A DNA stretch of 64,000 bases from Sphagnum compactum (taxonomy: Eukaryota > Bryophyta > Sphagnopsida > Sphagnales). The stretch is from contig OZ234496.1 of NCBI GenBank assembly GCA_965153455.1, forward strand, positions 7,511,207-7,575,206, read 5' to 3'. Of the stretch, positions 11,208-23,176 are shown piece by piece. The position numbers and the translations under genes were made by a program. The notes under the pieces are model-generated. The model was given only the letters and a program-made list of their open reading frames with translations, did no database searches and was not told where the DNA came from. Every line of letters starts with the position of its first letter. The stretch's first letter is position 1.

Positions 11208-11372
11208 TTAGTCGTCATCCTTGGGCTTGCGGTATTGTGTCTCCAACTGCTTGGCAACCACAACCCCGGTGGTGATAAGTGTTTGGACATTTGGTATTGC
11301 ATAGTTCTGTGCCACATACGCTCCTAGCAATGCTCCAAGAGTGAATGAGAAACTACTGCGAATAAACCCCAT
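11208..11372 (-). CDS. 54-residue plant membrane protein (DUF4535, 'ATP synthase E chain-like')
   Basis: A single open exon of 54 codons plus TAA. It begins MGFIRSSFSFTLGALLGAYV, continues AQNYAIPNVQTLITTGVVVA and ends KQLETQYRKPKDDD. The Met-Gly start, a small-residue-rich helix of about 14-18 residues, the AQNY-x-(I/V)PN turn and the C-terminal YRKPK basic motif match a family of very short plant proteins often annotated as ATP synthase E chain-like (DUF4535); I make this match from memory. Its role is not established; an organellar or other inner-membrane location is a guess from the single helix. The leader side (11373-11500, minus sense) is CpG-richer and carries a GATCC repeat (about 11398-11412). 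A telo-box-like CTAAACCCTAAA lies at about 11562-11573. The whole gene is compact and intronless in its coding part. Confidence 0.8.
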   Translation of the reverse strand: MGFIRSSFSFTLGALLGAYVAQNYAIPNVQTLITTGVVVAKQLETQYRKPKDDD

Positions 11373-11580
11373 CACAGCAATCCACTCCTATCCGTTCCGA
11401 TCCGATCCGATCCAAGCTTCTTGAGATTGTCTCCAATGCAGTGGAGGAACTAGTCTTCTTTCCTCTGGAGACCTCAATTGCTTTCCTAATCCTGCTGCAG
11501 ATATGTTCAAAACCAGAGCAGAACTTGAGACCTAGTTCGCAGCACCACAACTCAAAAAACTCTAAACCCTAAAATCTTTC
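11373..11580 (-). promoter_or_regulatory. Probable leader and promoter of the 54-residue gene
   Basis: Contains a short GATCC/GATCCGATCC repeat at about 11398-11412 and a telo-box-like CTAAACCCTAAA at about 11562-11573. Composition is higher in CpG than the flanks. Assigned by position relative to the ATG at 11372. Confidence 0.35.
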
Positions 11581-11714
11581 TTAGAACCTAAGAGTCTTTC
11601 TGTTAGTCTTTAGGTCTTTCTGTTCCAACTCAGATTTGTGCGATTCAGTGCAAAACACTTGGGAGTTTCTTTCAAAGATGATTGGTGACTACCTACCTGG
11701 TAGCAGGATTCGTA

Positions 11715-11930
11715 GAGCATCTCCAGCGGTGCTCAGTATGTGACCCTTCAAAAATGTTTTCACATGCAAGTTTAGTTATTTACTCTTTTGCAACCCCACC
11801 CGTAACACTGAAACTGGGACAGCAAATAGGCGGGCAACTACTTATTGGAAACCACCTGGACCAATCATTATGACGGGCCAATCAGAAACTCTGATCATCA
11901 GTCAGATCTTACCATATTCTTTCCCTCTTT
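11715..11930. mobile_element. MITE-like fragment starting GAGCATCTCCAGCGG
   Basis: GAGCATCTCCAGCGGTGCTC at 11715-11734 is the kind of end sequence seen in widespread plant non-autonomous elements. A GGGCCAATCAG block follows near 11874. A second GAGCATCTCCA lies at 58582-58592. No clear matching inverted terminus or target duplication was found, so this is tentative. Confidence 0.3.
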
Positions 11931-11974
11931 TTTTTCGGATACTTGACTACAAAGTCTAAAGGACAGGGTAAGGA

Positions 11975-12125
11975 CTAGTGTTGGTCTGGTATACATGCCT
12001 GTGCCTGGTATCAACCCCAATAGCAAGGACCGTACCAGTCTGGTAGGAGTTCAGGCAATGCCAGCCTTGTACCACCTGGTAAGGACTGAGGTAGTGCCAA
12101 CCTTGTACCAGGTTTACATGAATCT
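11975..12125. repeat. Dispersed CCAG/GGTAT-rich repeat, copy 1
   Basis: A segment rich in CTGGTA and TACCAG. It matches 30752-30900 when one of the two is reversed, for example GGTATCAA...AGCAAGGACC...TACCAGTCT...CCTTGTACCA. Both begin with CTAGT(A/G)TTGGTCT in the same orientation, so the unit is partly palindromic. A telo-box-like CTAAACCCTAAACC follows at about 12131-12144. Confidence 0.45.
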
Positions 12126-12144
12126 CAAAACTAAACCCTAAACC

Positions 12145-13540
12145 AATGTTGTTATGTTACATAGGATTAGGGCATATATGAACCAAGGTATGCACCCTAG
12201 ATATTAGAACCCAAACCGATTGGTATGAGATAATGGAATATGCTGGGAAGACCTGGCTTACTTGATTATGTTCACTGAAAATACAAGTGCATTGAAATAG
12301 ACCCAAAGTTTCCTTCTAGAAGGAACTCGTATTCATATGCTATGCACGCAAGTTTTTTGGTGCTTCCTATTACATGTATTAGATTGCAAGCTACATAAGT
12401 TTAGGGTAGGGAACATGTTCAGTGGCACTTTGTATTACTTTATACTTTTAAGCTAAGATCTTGGAATAAGAAAGGTGATACCCATGGTTGTGATATTTTC
12501 AGTTTCACAAAGTTTTTGTGCTTAGCAGCATGTGATTGGAATTGTTCATGCAAGCTTGTCTTCATGTTACACTTGTGTGGTTCTTGATCCTACCCCTTTC
12601 TTTGAGGATGTGACTTATGGCATCTGCAAAAAACCTCAGTCTTTGGTGCGGTGACATTACCCATCCGTCTTTGAGGTCTGAGATCTTGAGACATGTCAAT
12701 GGTTTCTTTTTGTTGTTTTGAAATTCTGGTTTTATTGGTTTGTTGTTTGGAGGAGGAATGGATTGAGTTTGCCTCTTCAAATTGACACAGAACTTTTTCT
12801 AGAATCTCTAATGTGCATCATTGATTTAGTTGTAGTGTTAGTTTTTTTTGGTGTCCACTGGCAGTATCAAGATTTTGGGGGATTCTCTTGAGGGTTGAAG
12901 AGTTTTTTATGTTTTCCCACATGCAGAGATATTGGCATGTTTGGCTTTTGTACCATATCCTGTCCTTCAATGAGCAAATAATTTGCAGCTTAGTGTTAGG
13001 CATCAAATACTGCACTTCATGTTCAAGGTTTTCCTTTCATTGAATGCTCTGTGGCGGTTGCCAATTGATTTCTCAGCCAACATCCATGTATCTATGTTGA
13101 AGGTTGCATTAGATTTTCGGTGCTTTGTTTCTCATCCTTTTCCTCAAGCAAATGCTGGGAGCTAAGGCTTTTGTGGTAGAGGTTATGGTTAGGTTTCTTA
13201 CTTCACATTCCTTCTATGAATTGTGCCACTGTACTGTAGTGGAGCCTTCAATTTTTGACTTACATAACAGCAATCCTATCTGTCCTGTTTAGTTTAGGGT
13301 TCATATCCTTGCCCTTCCAACATATTTTGGTTGTAAGAGTGCACAAGGTCCAAATGCTTTTCCCATTGTGACTCCTTTGCTCACCACTCTAGCTCAGTTG
13401 GATTGTGCATCTGAGGTGGTTTTTCAGTGATGGCGGTTCCAGAGTTTTGAATTGGGATGGAACCACTTTGATGCTTACAATCTCAAGTGCTTCTACCATG
13501 CTGTAGGCCACATGTTAGTTTTTGAGTGCAATATGCCTTG
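12145..13540. other. Spacer or possible introns upstream of the 13.6-kb exon
   Basis: T-rich on the plus strand, with short ORFs only and no family resemblance. If the exon at 13557-13982 is a terminal exon of a plus-strand gene, its earlier exons would be here, but I could not identify them. Confidence 0.35.
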
Positions 13541-13556
13541 AGAAACATGTTTATAT

Positions 13557-13982
13557 TTGTATGCAAATTCAACAAACCCAAGTTGTTCATCTGCTGATAC
13601 AAGTCTTGTGCGAGCAGTTTGTATTGTTCTGCCAAAATTTTGCATTGTACTCTGCTTGCCCATCATCATCATTCTCGATCCACACAACAAGATCTTCCAA
13701 GCCATCATCCAGTATGCTGATGCTTGGAAGGCCAAATCTCCTATCTTAGGATCAAGTCCCGAGTGCCTAAGAACTTCCCTAAGAAATACCCCAGTAGCAT
13801 TTCAAAAACCTTCTTCATCTGTAATTGGCACACAAATAGGAGTTTACTTTGCACTCGGTGCATGGATGTTGCATCTGGGCTTATCGACTCCAAATGAAAA
13901 TTCTCCTTTTGGTGGGATTGATGTCCCTGCCATTATCTTGACAATTAGCTTTGGACTCTCCCTATACTTATTGCACAAGTAG
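13557..13982 (+). CDS. Unrecognised membrane-protein terminal exon
   Basis: An open stretch ending in TAG that has no ATG until late, so it is likely a terminal exon (or an exon remnant) rather than a full gene. The C-terminal half reads like a real protein: SSSVIGTQIGVYFALGAWML, then HLGLSTPNENSPFGGIDVPA, then IILTISFGLSLYLLHK, giving two hydrophobic helices joined by a polar loop. The first third (LPKFCIVLCLPIIIILDPHN) is also hydrophobic but may be partly intronic; candidate acceptors are the CAG at about 13615 and the AAG before it. I do not recognise the family. A small plastid or other organelle membrane protein is a guess. A pseudogene or chance ORF cannot be excluded. Confidence 0.4.
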   Translation: MYANSTNPSCSSADTSLVRAVCIVLPKFCIVLCLPIIIILDPHNKIFQAIIQYADAWKAKSPILGSSPECLRTSLRNTPVAFQKPSSSVIGTQIGVYFALGAWMLHLGLSTPNENSPFGGIDVPAIILTISFGLSLYLLHK

Positions 13983-13989
13983 AATCTGA

Positions 13990-15820
13990 AGCTGGGTAAG
14001 CAGAAGAGAAACTTAAGTTGTACTATCTGTATCTTTTAAAGTATTTCTCCCCTATCAGTTGGAAATGCCTTCCTCTTTCTCCTACATACACATTGTTTAG
14101 GTATTATTTGCCAAGGTATTAAAGGATGAGTGTCCATGTTCACAGCCAGATTCAGAATAAACTATTAAAACCAGGTGTCTTTCTGTGTCTGTCCAAGGGC
14201 CATGTCAAATATTTCAGATCCAGAGCTGCTCGTGAGCATGGGTGATCAGTAATGAGTCTCATACTAGTCATGCTTTCAGGTTGAGCTCTGCCATCAAGTT
14301 CTTGTAGAAACTTTATATGACATTGGTTTGAGAAGCTTGACAATTACTAGTAATTGTAGAATCCATATGTTCAACACGCTTTCTATGTTTGAAGGCCACC
14401 ATTGTAATTTACCTTGCATGCATTTAGTATCTGTTCAGAAAACTTTTCTCATAATTTTGCATCACAAATTTCTTTCAAGCACAAATTGGTTGAATATGAA
14501 TGCAAGTCTTTTCATTGATAAACAGTGTAGCTGGTAGCAGAATGATATGTTACCACAATATGAGTGCAAGTCTTGTCATTGCATTTAAAGATAATTTACT
14601 TCAAACATCTTACCTTCTATGGCATGATCTTTTCTTTGGGATCTTACGTATTATGATGGTGTAAGTGTTTATGTTTTTCGATGTTTACACAATTACACCC
14701 AAGTGCATTGTGTGAGCTTTGTGCGACTATTTTTGTGGATACAGTACCTAAGACTGATGTTTGGCATTTCTTGGCTGAATATTTATTTATTTATTTTAAA
14801 AAATGAGGTTAGTGAGTGTCGAATTTAATTTTCCAGAATTTCAAGATTTAAGGAATACCTATGCAAAGTACACATTATGTTGTGCATTTGTGACAATAAC
14901 CCAATCGTTGGGATAATAAGTAGTTTTCCACAAGTTGTGAGTTTGACTTACAACAATTTTGGGAAAAATCGATGAGGGTTTTCCTTTTTTTTTCAACTAG
15001 ATGTTTTGCAAAATATTTTGTGGTGAACGTCAGTCATAGATACAGGTATTATTTTCATTTATTTATATTGTTGGTGAAGAAGGATAGGAGGAAATGCTAT
15101 GGAGAAGCTAAAGTGTATGGCATTATGATAGTTGAGGAGCAGAGACATCAAGACATTCTTAAAGATTTGGATGTTTTAGATTTGTGTTGAAGCTTGTGTT
15201 GTTAATGTAGTAGGCTGCTGGAATTTATCTTATTGTTGTTCCAATAAGCTCACTTCTTCAATGTAAAAGGTCTGTTGATGTTTCTCATATCTTGTGGATG
15301 TATGAACAAAGGTTAACTCAAGTTACAATTGTAAGGTTGCATTGTGGGGTGTATGTATCTATGGGATTTACCATGCCCTCAGTTTTGGTTACACAGTTCT
15401 CCACAGAATGTAACTGGTTCTGCTATATACCCGGTGGTTCTAAAAAATCTAAGAATTTATTCTGATTAACCATAGTTCTAAAAAAAATCCAAGAAAGAGT
15501 CAAATAAAGGCCTACATGGAAACCACAGTTCTCAAAGGGCTATTGAAAATCCAGGAATTGGAAGTTCTTCAATTTTAGAAAAAAACACCAGAACCCGATG
15601 TTCTTTGATTCCAGTTTTGTTGGCCAAATGAACAAAAGCCATGATTTTTAGATTTTCAAAATGGAAACTGAAGGTTATGAAGAAAGCCAAATAACCGGAT
15701 AACATTGGTATATATTGACAAGGCAATAAAAAACAAAGTGCTCCAGCAATGTGCTAGAACCCTATCTGTAAATAGCTATTACACATTGAACTCTTTAATT
15801 CACTCAAGAATCCATATTCA
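13990..15820. other. AT-rich intergenic DNA
   Basis: No coding or RNA signature; short AT-rich ORFs only. The first part may be the 3' flank of the preceding exon. Confidence 0.55.
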
Positions 15821-15823
15821 GAT

Positions 15824-16115
15824 CACCAAATCCAACAATTTCATTGGCTATAACATTTTTTGTTCACACTTACACACAAGCCCTATTCAACAGCTTCTAT
15901 GTATATATATAGTGGATTCGTAACGATAACCCTTGTCTATATATCTGTATACAGACAAGGGTTTAAAAACTCAGACCACCAAATCCAGCAATTTCATTGG
16001 CTAGAACATTTTTTTCTGCACACCTACACACAATCCTATTCAACACCCTCTGTCCATGAATGCATTAATACTATATTAACCCTTGGACACTGGTCTGGAT
16101 ACAGACAAGGTTGAA
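15824..16115. repeat. Two-copy 153-bp tandem repeat with a terminal hairpin
   Basis: CACCAAATCC(A/C)A/GCAATTTCATTGGCT starts at 15824 and 15977. Each unit ends with an inverted repeat. In copy 1 it is AACCCTTGTCT (15928-15938) against AGACAAGGGTT (15953-15963). In copy 2 the same structure is degraded (AACCCTTGGAC...CAGACAAGGTT). No coding content. Confidence 0.7.
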
Positions 16116-19100
16116 AAGCAAGGTTCCTCTTAGCACACACAAAGTTGGAACCTGACAGTAATAGTAGTAGTGCTCAAGCATCATTCTGTGGTGCAAATGT
16201 GCTTGGACAGCAACAATAATAACAGAAAAACAAACAAAAAAGTATTTAGCTCAGGAACTAATGAGGACATTTTTGTATTGTTGTAGCCTATGTCAAATTC
16301 TGGTAGTATTGTGAGTGACTCCTCCTTGCAATCTGCACCTAGAATCAGATGAGTTCAAAAGAAGTGAATGAATAGTGTTGCCTGAGGAGATGCATCCCCC
16401 CACCCACCCACCCATCAAGTCAAATTCTCAAGACCCATGTGGAAAAAGTAGTTGTAGAAGCCTTGCAATGTGATGAATTGAAGCTCTACTGGCTCTCCCT
16501 GCAAGATTACCAAACTGATGTTACTGAGTTATCACTTGTTCTCACATTGTTATTGTTTTTCTTAATGTGTGTGTTTTTTTTAAAGGAAGTTCATGCAACA
16601 TTTGCTGAATGCTAAGGAAGTTCATACAACATTTATTCACTGCTAAGTATGCTACTTCAGAAAACTGAAAGAAAAACCCACATTCACAATCTAGTGATAA
16701 ATTCAATAGACCCAATCATGTGAATTGATGAAGAAGCACATTTAAAGTATAATTTTTGTTTGGGATGTATACACCTGGATGAGATCAGATTTGGATGTGA
16801 AAATGTCCAACCTCATGTTGACTTCAGACATGGATTCAATCTAACATTTTTTAAAATGCTAACAAGTTGAAGTCTCACTGGACAATTTGTCATGTGTTGC
16901 TACGGGGACTCTTGTTTTGGCTGCAAATTTGGCTGCAAATAGTGCGTTCACTAGCTTATGTTCCAATTGATGTTATGCCAATCTCTCACTTGTTGAAAGC
17001 CATTTCAGACATGCATCTTTCTAGATTCCGCACCAATGTCGTTATGGGAAAAGCACACCATTAGAGGAAGAGGTCTTGCATATTCATCCAAAAGTGCCAC
17101 TTTGTGGTGGGCCATCATGTACATATATTACCACAACTATTGAAATTTTATTCACAAATTTAAAAGTACCATCGAGTGAGGAAGAAGTGCAATCGAAAGG
17201 AGAATGTAAAGGACTTCCTGAATAGAAGTGCAAATACCAAGAAAAGTCAAGGGACAGAAGTGGGGAGAGAGAGGGGGAAGAGTATGAATATTTATTTATT
17301 AAGTAAGGTAGTTTGTTTTGTTTGTTTGTCCCCTTGAGAACTCCCAAAACCATGGTGACCCCATTGTGCTCTTGGTACCATTCAAAAGCACTTGATGAGT
17401 AGGGGTGCCTTAAGGTGATTTTTTATTGTTTAGACATGTACACATGTGGTGCATGAGTTATTGAATATTTAACAATTTTTTTAAGAAATCATAATTCAAA
17501 ATTTTATAGAAATTGAGGCTTTCTTTCAGCATTATTAAAAAGTGCTCAATGAGTAGGATTTTTTATGGAAATAATTTGTATTTTTTAGACCTAATGTGCA
17601 AGAAATTTGTATTTTGAATAATCATTATTATTGAAAATTCAATAGAATTTTAATTTCAAATTCAATAAGTTAGATAACAAGTTCATGCTTGGGCCAATGG
17701 CACATGCCACAGTAATACACATTAAGTTTTCATGGGTGGCTGGATCATCACAACACATTGCTGCTAACAAATAACACAATGTCGACCTCTTTAGAAAGAA
17801 GACAAAATCTGTGGGTAAAGCCTAAGCCTAAAGGGGAGGGCATTCTCAAAATACGGGGTCCAAAAAGAGGTGGTAGGTAAGTCTGGCCTTGCATTCTTTT
17901 GGGAATATCCCTCACACATGAACTTTACCCATTGTAAAGCACAAGTCAAATCTTATCATGGACTTAAACATACTTAAATCAAAAGGCATAGGAGGGGACG
18001 GTTCTTACACCTACTCTTTAAGCGTAGGAGGGGTCTTACACTTATTGATCAATAAAAGATCCATCTCACTCCTAAGAGTAGGCATAAGAACCTTCCTCTT
18101 TTCTAGGAGGGATATGTGCGAATATTCACAAATATAAGGTGCTATCCAAATACACTATTAAAATTTGTGGTGGGAAATTATTGTTCCCAAACATCTAAGC
18201 GTCCAAAGACAAAACAATAAGCTATTGGAAAGAGGACATCTAAGAGCCATAAGACAAAGACACAAAGGTGTCCAAAAGAGCATACCCTTGTGGGGGAGAG
18301 GGGGGAATGGCCCAAGGGCATTTTTTGGTGGGTTGATTCATTTACTTATGCCTCATTTTAAGTGACTAGAAGGGTGCTTTCAACTGGAATCAACAAAAGC
18401 AATTTCATGCACATAAGAAAAAAGAGCATCCCTTCTTCCTGAGCAGCTAAAGAAAAACCTTGATAGGGCATACAAGCTGCTTGAACTTGTGACCTTGGAA
18501 AGGAAAGGAAAAGTTATGAACTCAAGTTGAAGTGGGCCAGTCATCATCCCCTGTATGCAAATGTGGTCTCTATCTTTGTTACAAATTACTTTTGATGGTT
18601 TGATTTGGAGATCAGAAAGGGAACAAGGACTGAAAGTTTGATCAGCACAAAAAGCCTTTGAACAATCCCAACTCATGTCAGGATTCCTAGGAGAGGGATG
18701 GGGATTTCCTCTCATGTCCATGGTTTAGTATACCTAGAGTTTGGTTTCACATACCTAAAGTTATGGGATGGAGACATGTTTTCCAACTTAACTCTTAGAG
18801 TTTAATGGCCATTTGTGGAAATGATCATAGATTAATAACATGCTTACACTTTTAAAACCCCATATAATCACACGATAATGAATATGGAAATCCAACCATT
18901 CATTATGATGTTCACTTTCTCATATTTGTTAGAGGAGGAAATCATTAAGATCATTGTATAGATGAGAGATGTGCATTTGGAGGAGTTATAGCAAACTTAC
19001 AAGTGCACTTAATTTGGACTGAAAATCCAACAATTGCTTCAAGATAGTTTGTAGCTACAAAAATTAGTTTTAATTAAATTGTATAGTTGGTATTGGGTAC

Positions 19101-20678
19101 AATTTGATGGACTACAAAGAAATTGATAAGTCATTTTTTTTACATGAACAATAAATTTATCCTTAAAATAACCTTATCTTTTGGCCCCTCTTTCATTTTG
19201 AAATTTTCTTTCACTCCTAAATGTTGGTTATCTGCAAAGGAAAGTGAACTCAAGACAAAGTAGGAGCAATTTTCTCATAAAGGAGAATTAAGAGCAACAT
19301 TTTTTTCATAAGAAAACATTTTTGTCCAACATTCACAATAGGACAACAAAAAATGAAAGCGAAACCAAAACTCAAGTTGAAATTCATTTTACCACCAACC
19401 TAGGGGAAACAAGAGTTTTTGACCTTTTTTTTTATTAATGTTTTTTTTTGGTCAAGTGTTGATCTCACCTTGAACAGACCCTCTTAATGGGAATACTTCA
19501 CCTTGAATTCTCTTCCTTTAGAGGATATCTTCAATAAAATTTGAAGAATCAGGTAACCAATCTCCAATGTCTTTTCAAATAGGAAAAAAGATCATACCCT
19601 TGAATTTCAGCCAATGCCTAGTTTGGGTTCAATTGAAATAAAGGTAGAGTTGCCATTTTTTTGGATTCCTATGCTTCAATAAAGAAAGCATGAAAATTCC
19701 TATTATGATGTGACGAATGCCCAAAATTGAAATTTGTGAAAATAAAATGAAAATAAAAAGGTTTCCCTTTTGTTTTTTTCATATCATGTAAAGTTGAATT
19801 GAGCCCATTGTTGAATGGATGCTACCCATGACCACCTTGAACATGGTTTTGGGCTCGAATCATAGCAACAAAAACAAAATTGCCTATCTTATGACTTGTA
19901 ACCATTCAATTCACCACTCCTTCATGGCAGAAACTTACCAAAGCTAACAAACTTTGGTATATTGGAGTAAAAATAATCAACTAGATTATAAGAACTCAAG
20001 TAGTAGAACATTTGAATGATATAGATAATCATGATTCATCTCTAACCACAAACACCTTGAAAGACATTATGTCTAAAAAGTTAGTTGGAATTTGTTCTTC
20101 ACTTGTTGCCTTGGAAAATGAAATGTTTTTTAGCATGTTGGTGAAATAATCAACGTTCTCAAACATTGGTATATTAATTAGATGTATTCTTGCATATCAT
20201 GTAGTTAGTTTGAAAAAAATATATTTCCATGACAGGTGTGTTTTGATAGCAAACACTAAATAAGAATTACAAATTAAATGTGACATTGAATGCGCAATGT
20301 TGTGGAGGACAAACGCCCAACAAAAAAATGTTTCTAAAAAAAATTTGATTATACCTTGATTATGATAAATAAAATAACTATCATTGATTCTTCATATTTT
20401 TCAAACAAAGACATGTGGTGCAATAATTAAAAACAACTGATTCAAGGAGTAGATTTCAAGTTAAAATCTCCCAACAACCATTTTTTTCCTCGTACATCAA
20501 CTTGGTCCACATCCTTGGTCAAGCTAAAAATAGGGTTAGCCCAAGTTTCCTAAGGAAAAAAGAATTGGGATCATTTTTTTTCAAGGACCTTAACTACATT
20601 TCAATGAAAAAAACATTTAAGGAAGTTGCAATGCTTTGGAATTTTTCTAAGTTGCATGAAAGATGAATGCATGATTTT
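16116..20678. other. AT-rich gene-free spacer left of the retrotransposon
   Basis: No family-like ORF. Small repeats include a 31-bp duplication (AAGGAAGTTCAT...) at 16583 and 16614, and a CCCA run near 16399-16415. The dispersed motif CTTGGGCCAATGGCAC lies at 17688-17703. I see nothing else that supports a feature. Confidence 0.5.
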
Positions 20679-20968
20679 TATCATGCCCGTATGCATGGCC
20701 TCATACATGATGGCTGGTTATGGGCATGCCAATAATCTCTTTAGGGTTATTGTACGCTATTAAGGGTTATGGTTTGTTAGGGTTTTAGCTTATTGACGGT
20801 TGTATAAAAGGCCAAACTTTTCCCTTCTCTTGTTAATATTTCTAGAATTCCTTTGTCAGGGAGAGTTTCCTCCATAGTCAAATTGGATTTCTAGATGCCT
20901 ACGGCGGTTATTACACGGCCACCGTTTACATACACTATGTTTTCTTTCCTTCTTTTCAATTTAATTCA
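20679..20968 (+). repeat. 5' LTR
   Basis: Matches 29430-29729 over its whole length, from (T)(A/G)TCATGCCCGTATGCATGG to TTTCAATTTAATTCA. It contains TATAAAAGGCC (about 20800-20812), a probable core promoter, followed by a pyrimidine-rich start region. The terminal TG is mutated to TA. Confidence 0.85.
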
Positions 20969-22096
20969 AGAAAAACTGCTCTCTGTTGCTTAATGTTGAA
21001 AGCGGCAGACTTTTCCTAGTTTTGAGTTTCTTGGGTTTCTTATGCTTGTTGGTTTCTTGTGTTCTTGAGTTACTGCTACTTCTTCTTCTTTTTCTACTCT
21101 AATATTACAGCTACAACAGGAACAACAACAACCATAACTAGCAGCAACGTAAGTGGAGGAGAAAGGACACCGGAAACAAGTTATAAGCTGTGAAGTTCTG
21201 AGTTCCAGAGCTTCGAAGGGAGGAAAGAGCGAGTAGCTCCAAAGCTTGTTTTACTGCCAACTTTAGGTTTTGGGAGCACGCACACACACACACACACAAG
21301 GTTTGATTACAGTACAAGATCTGCACCAGGTGATACAACCCCACATACACTTGCTTTCCTTATACACAGTTTGGAGGTTAGCATCTAGGCTGTGCATTCC
21401 TATGTATTTTTGAGCTTGCATTCATGTAATGAATTGCCCTTGTAGTAGCTCTGGAATAAGAAGAAAAAGAAGAAAAAGAGAATTAAAAAAAAAACCCATA
21501 AAGTAGAAGAAAAAAAAATTCTCTTTTCTTTTGCACGTCATCGCTGCAGAGCTCGCGGACGCAGATTTCTCTGCAGCGCCATCGCCAACGTAGTCTGTCG
21601 TAGTTGCCATTCGTTCCGTTCCACCATTTTGTTCACCTGTTCTGTTTCGACGTCCGTCGTCATCCGTTTGTTCGGCCCCTTTCGTCCATAGACGTCCGTC
21701 CATCACCATTCATCTCCGTCGATGCATTGTATTTTTCAAACCGTATGTTGCGTTAGAACTTTGTAGTTAGTGCTCTGTATTGCTACAAAATTTTGGGGCA
21801 TGGGACAACACCATGTCCGTGGATGATGAGAGCACTACCGCTCAACCAAAGCCAAGGTATTAGCTACGAAGTAACACACAATCATTTGAGCTGATTTTTT
21901 GGAACTCACGATCTTCACGACAATACCATCAAGCGTCTGCAGCACCACCGTCATCTAGTACAACTCCTACCAAGAATTCAAGTTCAGGTTACACTACATC
22001 AACGGTACATTAGAGTCTTATTGGAGGGGTTAATCAGTGGGTACGCTTGCTGTCACACTAACTTTCACACCATCACCATATATTCCGCTACAAGCC
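20969..22096 (+). other. Retrotransposon leader between 5' LTR and gag
   Basis: No open frame. Holds a (CA)n run at 21277-21298, AAG-rich tracts at about 21455-21480, and a CpG-rich patch at about 21540-21725. No match to the common initiator-Met primer site was seen just after the LTR. Confidence 0.5.
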
Positions 22097-23176
22097 ATGA
22101 CCTCTACACCCATATACACCATGGAGGTCAGCAAATCCTCTAGGAGAATTGAAAAGTTCAACGGAAGGCTAGGTACCATTTCTTTGAGGGAATTTAAGGC
22201 AACTTTCTCAATTGTGGTTTGTGAATTGGAGCTCAAATATGGCACTAATTACACCGAGGCATTCACATTCAAACAATTGGCCCGTTATGTGCACTATGAA
22301 ACATTGGATGTCTACGAGTAACAATTTTTGAGGATTTTGGGTGTTACCCAGATCCCTAATCCAGCTTATGCCACAACCATCGCCACTGCCTCTCAAGCTG
22401 CACTACAAGCTGCCATTGCACATCAGGGGACTGTGCCCAATAATCCAGATCTGGTATTTACTTCAGTAAACTTTTCTCCTCAACAACTCATTGCTGCTAT
22501 CGTAAACATTCTTCCCACCATCGATGCACCAGCTTTTGCTGATCCAGTGGGGGAATTCTTTCAAATTCTTGAGCTGGAATTTTCGGTGAAGAGTTTTGGA
22601 AAAAATTTATAGTTCGCCACCTTCTCTCAGTAGAAGGATGAAACCCTCAAGATGTTCTACAGGAGGTTTCTCAAGCTCAAGGAGGATACTCAGAGCATCA
22701 TAGACCTGGAAGCTGCCCATTGGTATCTTCGTTCGTTGGAAGGTACTCTGACACCCATGCATAGGTTTTGCAACAAGTTTTTGCAGAATTTGGAGACTTG
22801 TACACTTTGCTGGATGTGTACAACATTTTTGAAAAGCTGAAACTTGCTCATGCACATTATGAGGCCTCCATCACATTCAAGGCCTCAGCCTCCACCAGCT
22901 ACGCTAACCAGATCATCACATTCTTCTCCAAGGGCTAAAGCGGTGCACTCGACTACACCCATCCTACCTTCTTGCAACTACTGTGGCAATCCTGCCCACA
23001 AAGCTAGTGAGTGCAACGTTCCTTTTGAGGATCTATTTTATGATTATTGTGGGAAAGAGGGACATCAGGAAGCTGTTTGTTTTGCCAAGTTCCCGGAACG
23101 GAAGCAACTTCGATTACCAGGGCAAAATCTGTCAACATCTTCCGCTACCCCTCAACCAAAAGCCAAAGCACCTTAG
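22097..23176 (+). pseudogene. Broken gag with CCHC zinc knuckle
   Basis: The structural protein of the retrotransposon. The first in-frame ATG is at 22097; a more typical start is the ATG of MEVSKSSRRIEKFNG near 22121. Several stops and frame changes interrupt it. The segment ETLKMFYRRFLKLKEDTQSI resembles the capsid region of plant gag proteins. The nucleocapsid part holds one intact knuckle, CNYCGNPAHKASEC (C-x2-C-x4-H-x4-C). A second, YDYCGKEGHQEAVC, has lost its first Cys. A Lys- and Gln-rich, coiled-coil-like stretch follows downstream (about 23255-23370) in a broken frame. Confidence 0.8.

Noticed and set aside
21422-21709. 95-codon minus-strand ORF in the retrotransposon leader
   Set aside because: Antisense to the element and low-complexity (Phe/Lys runs from AAG-rich DNA).
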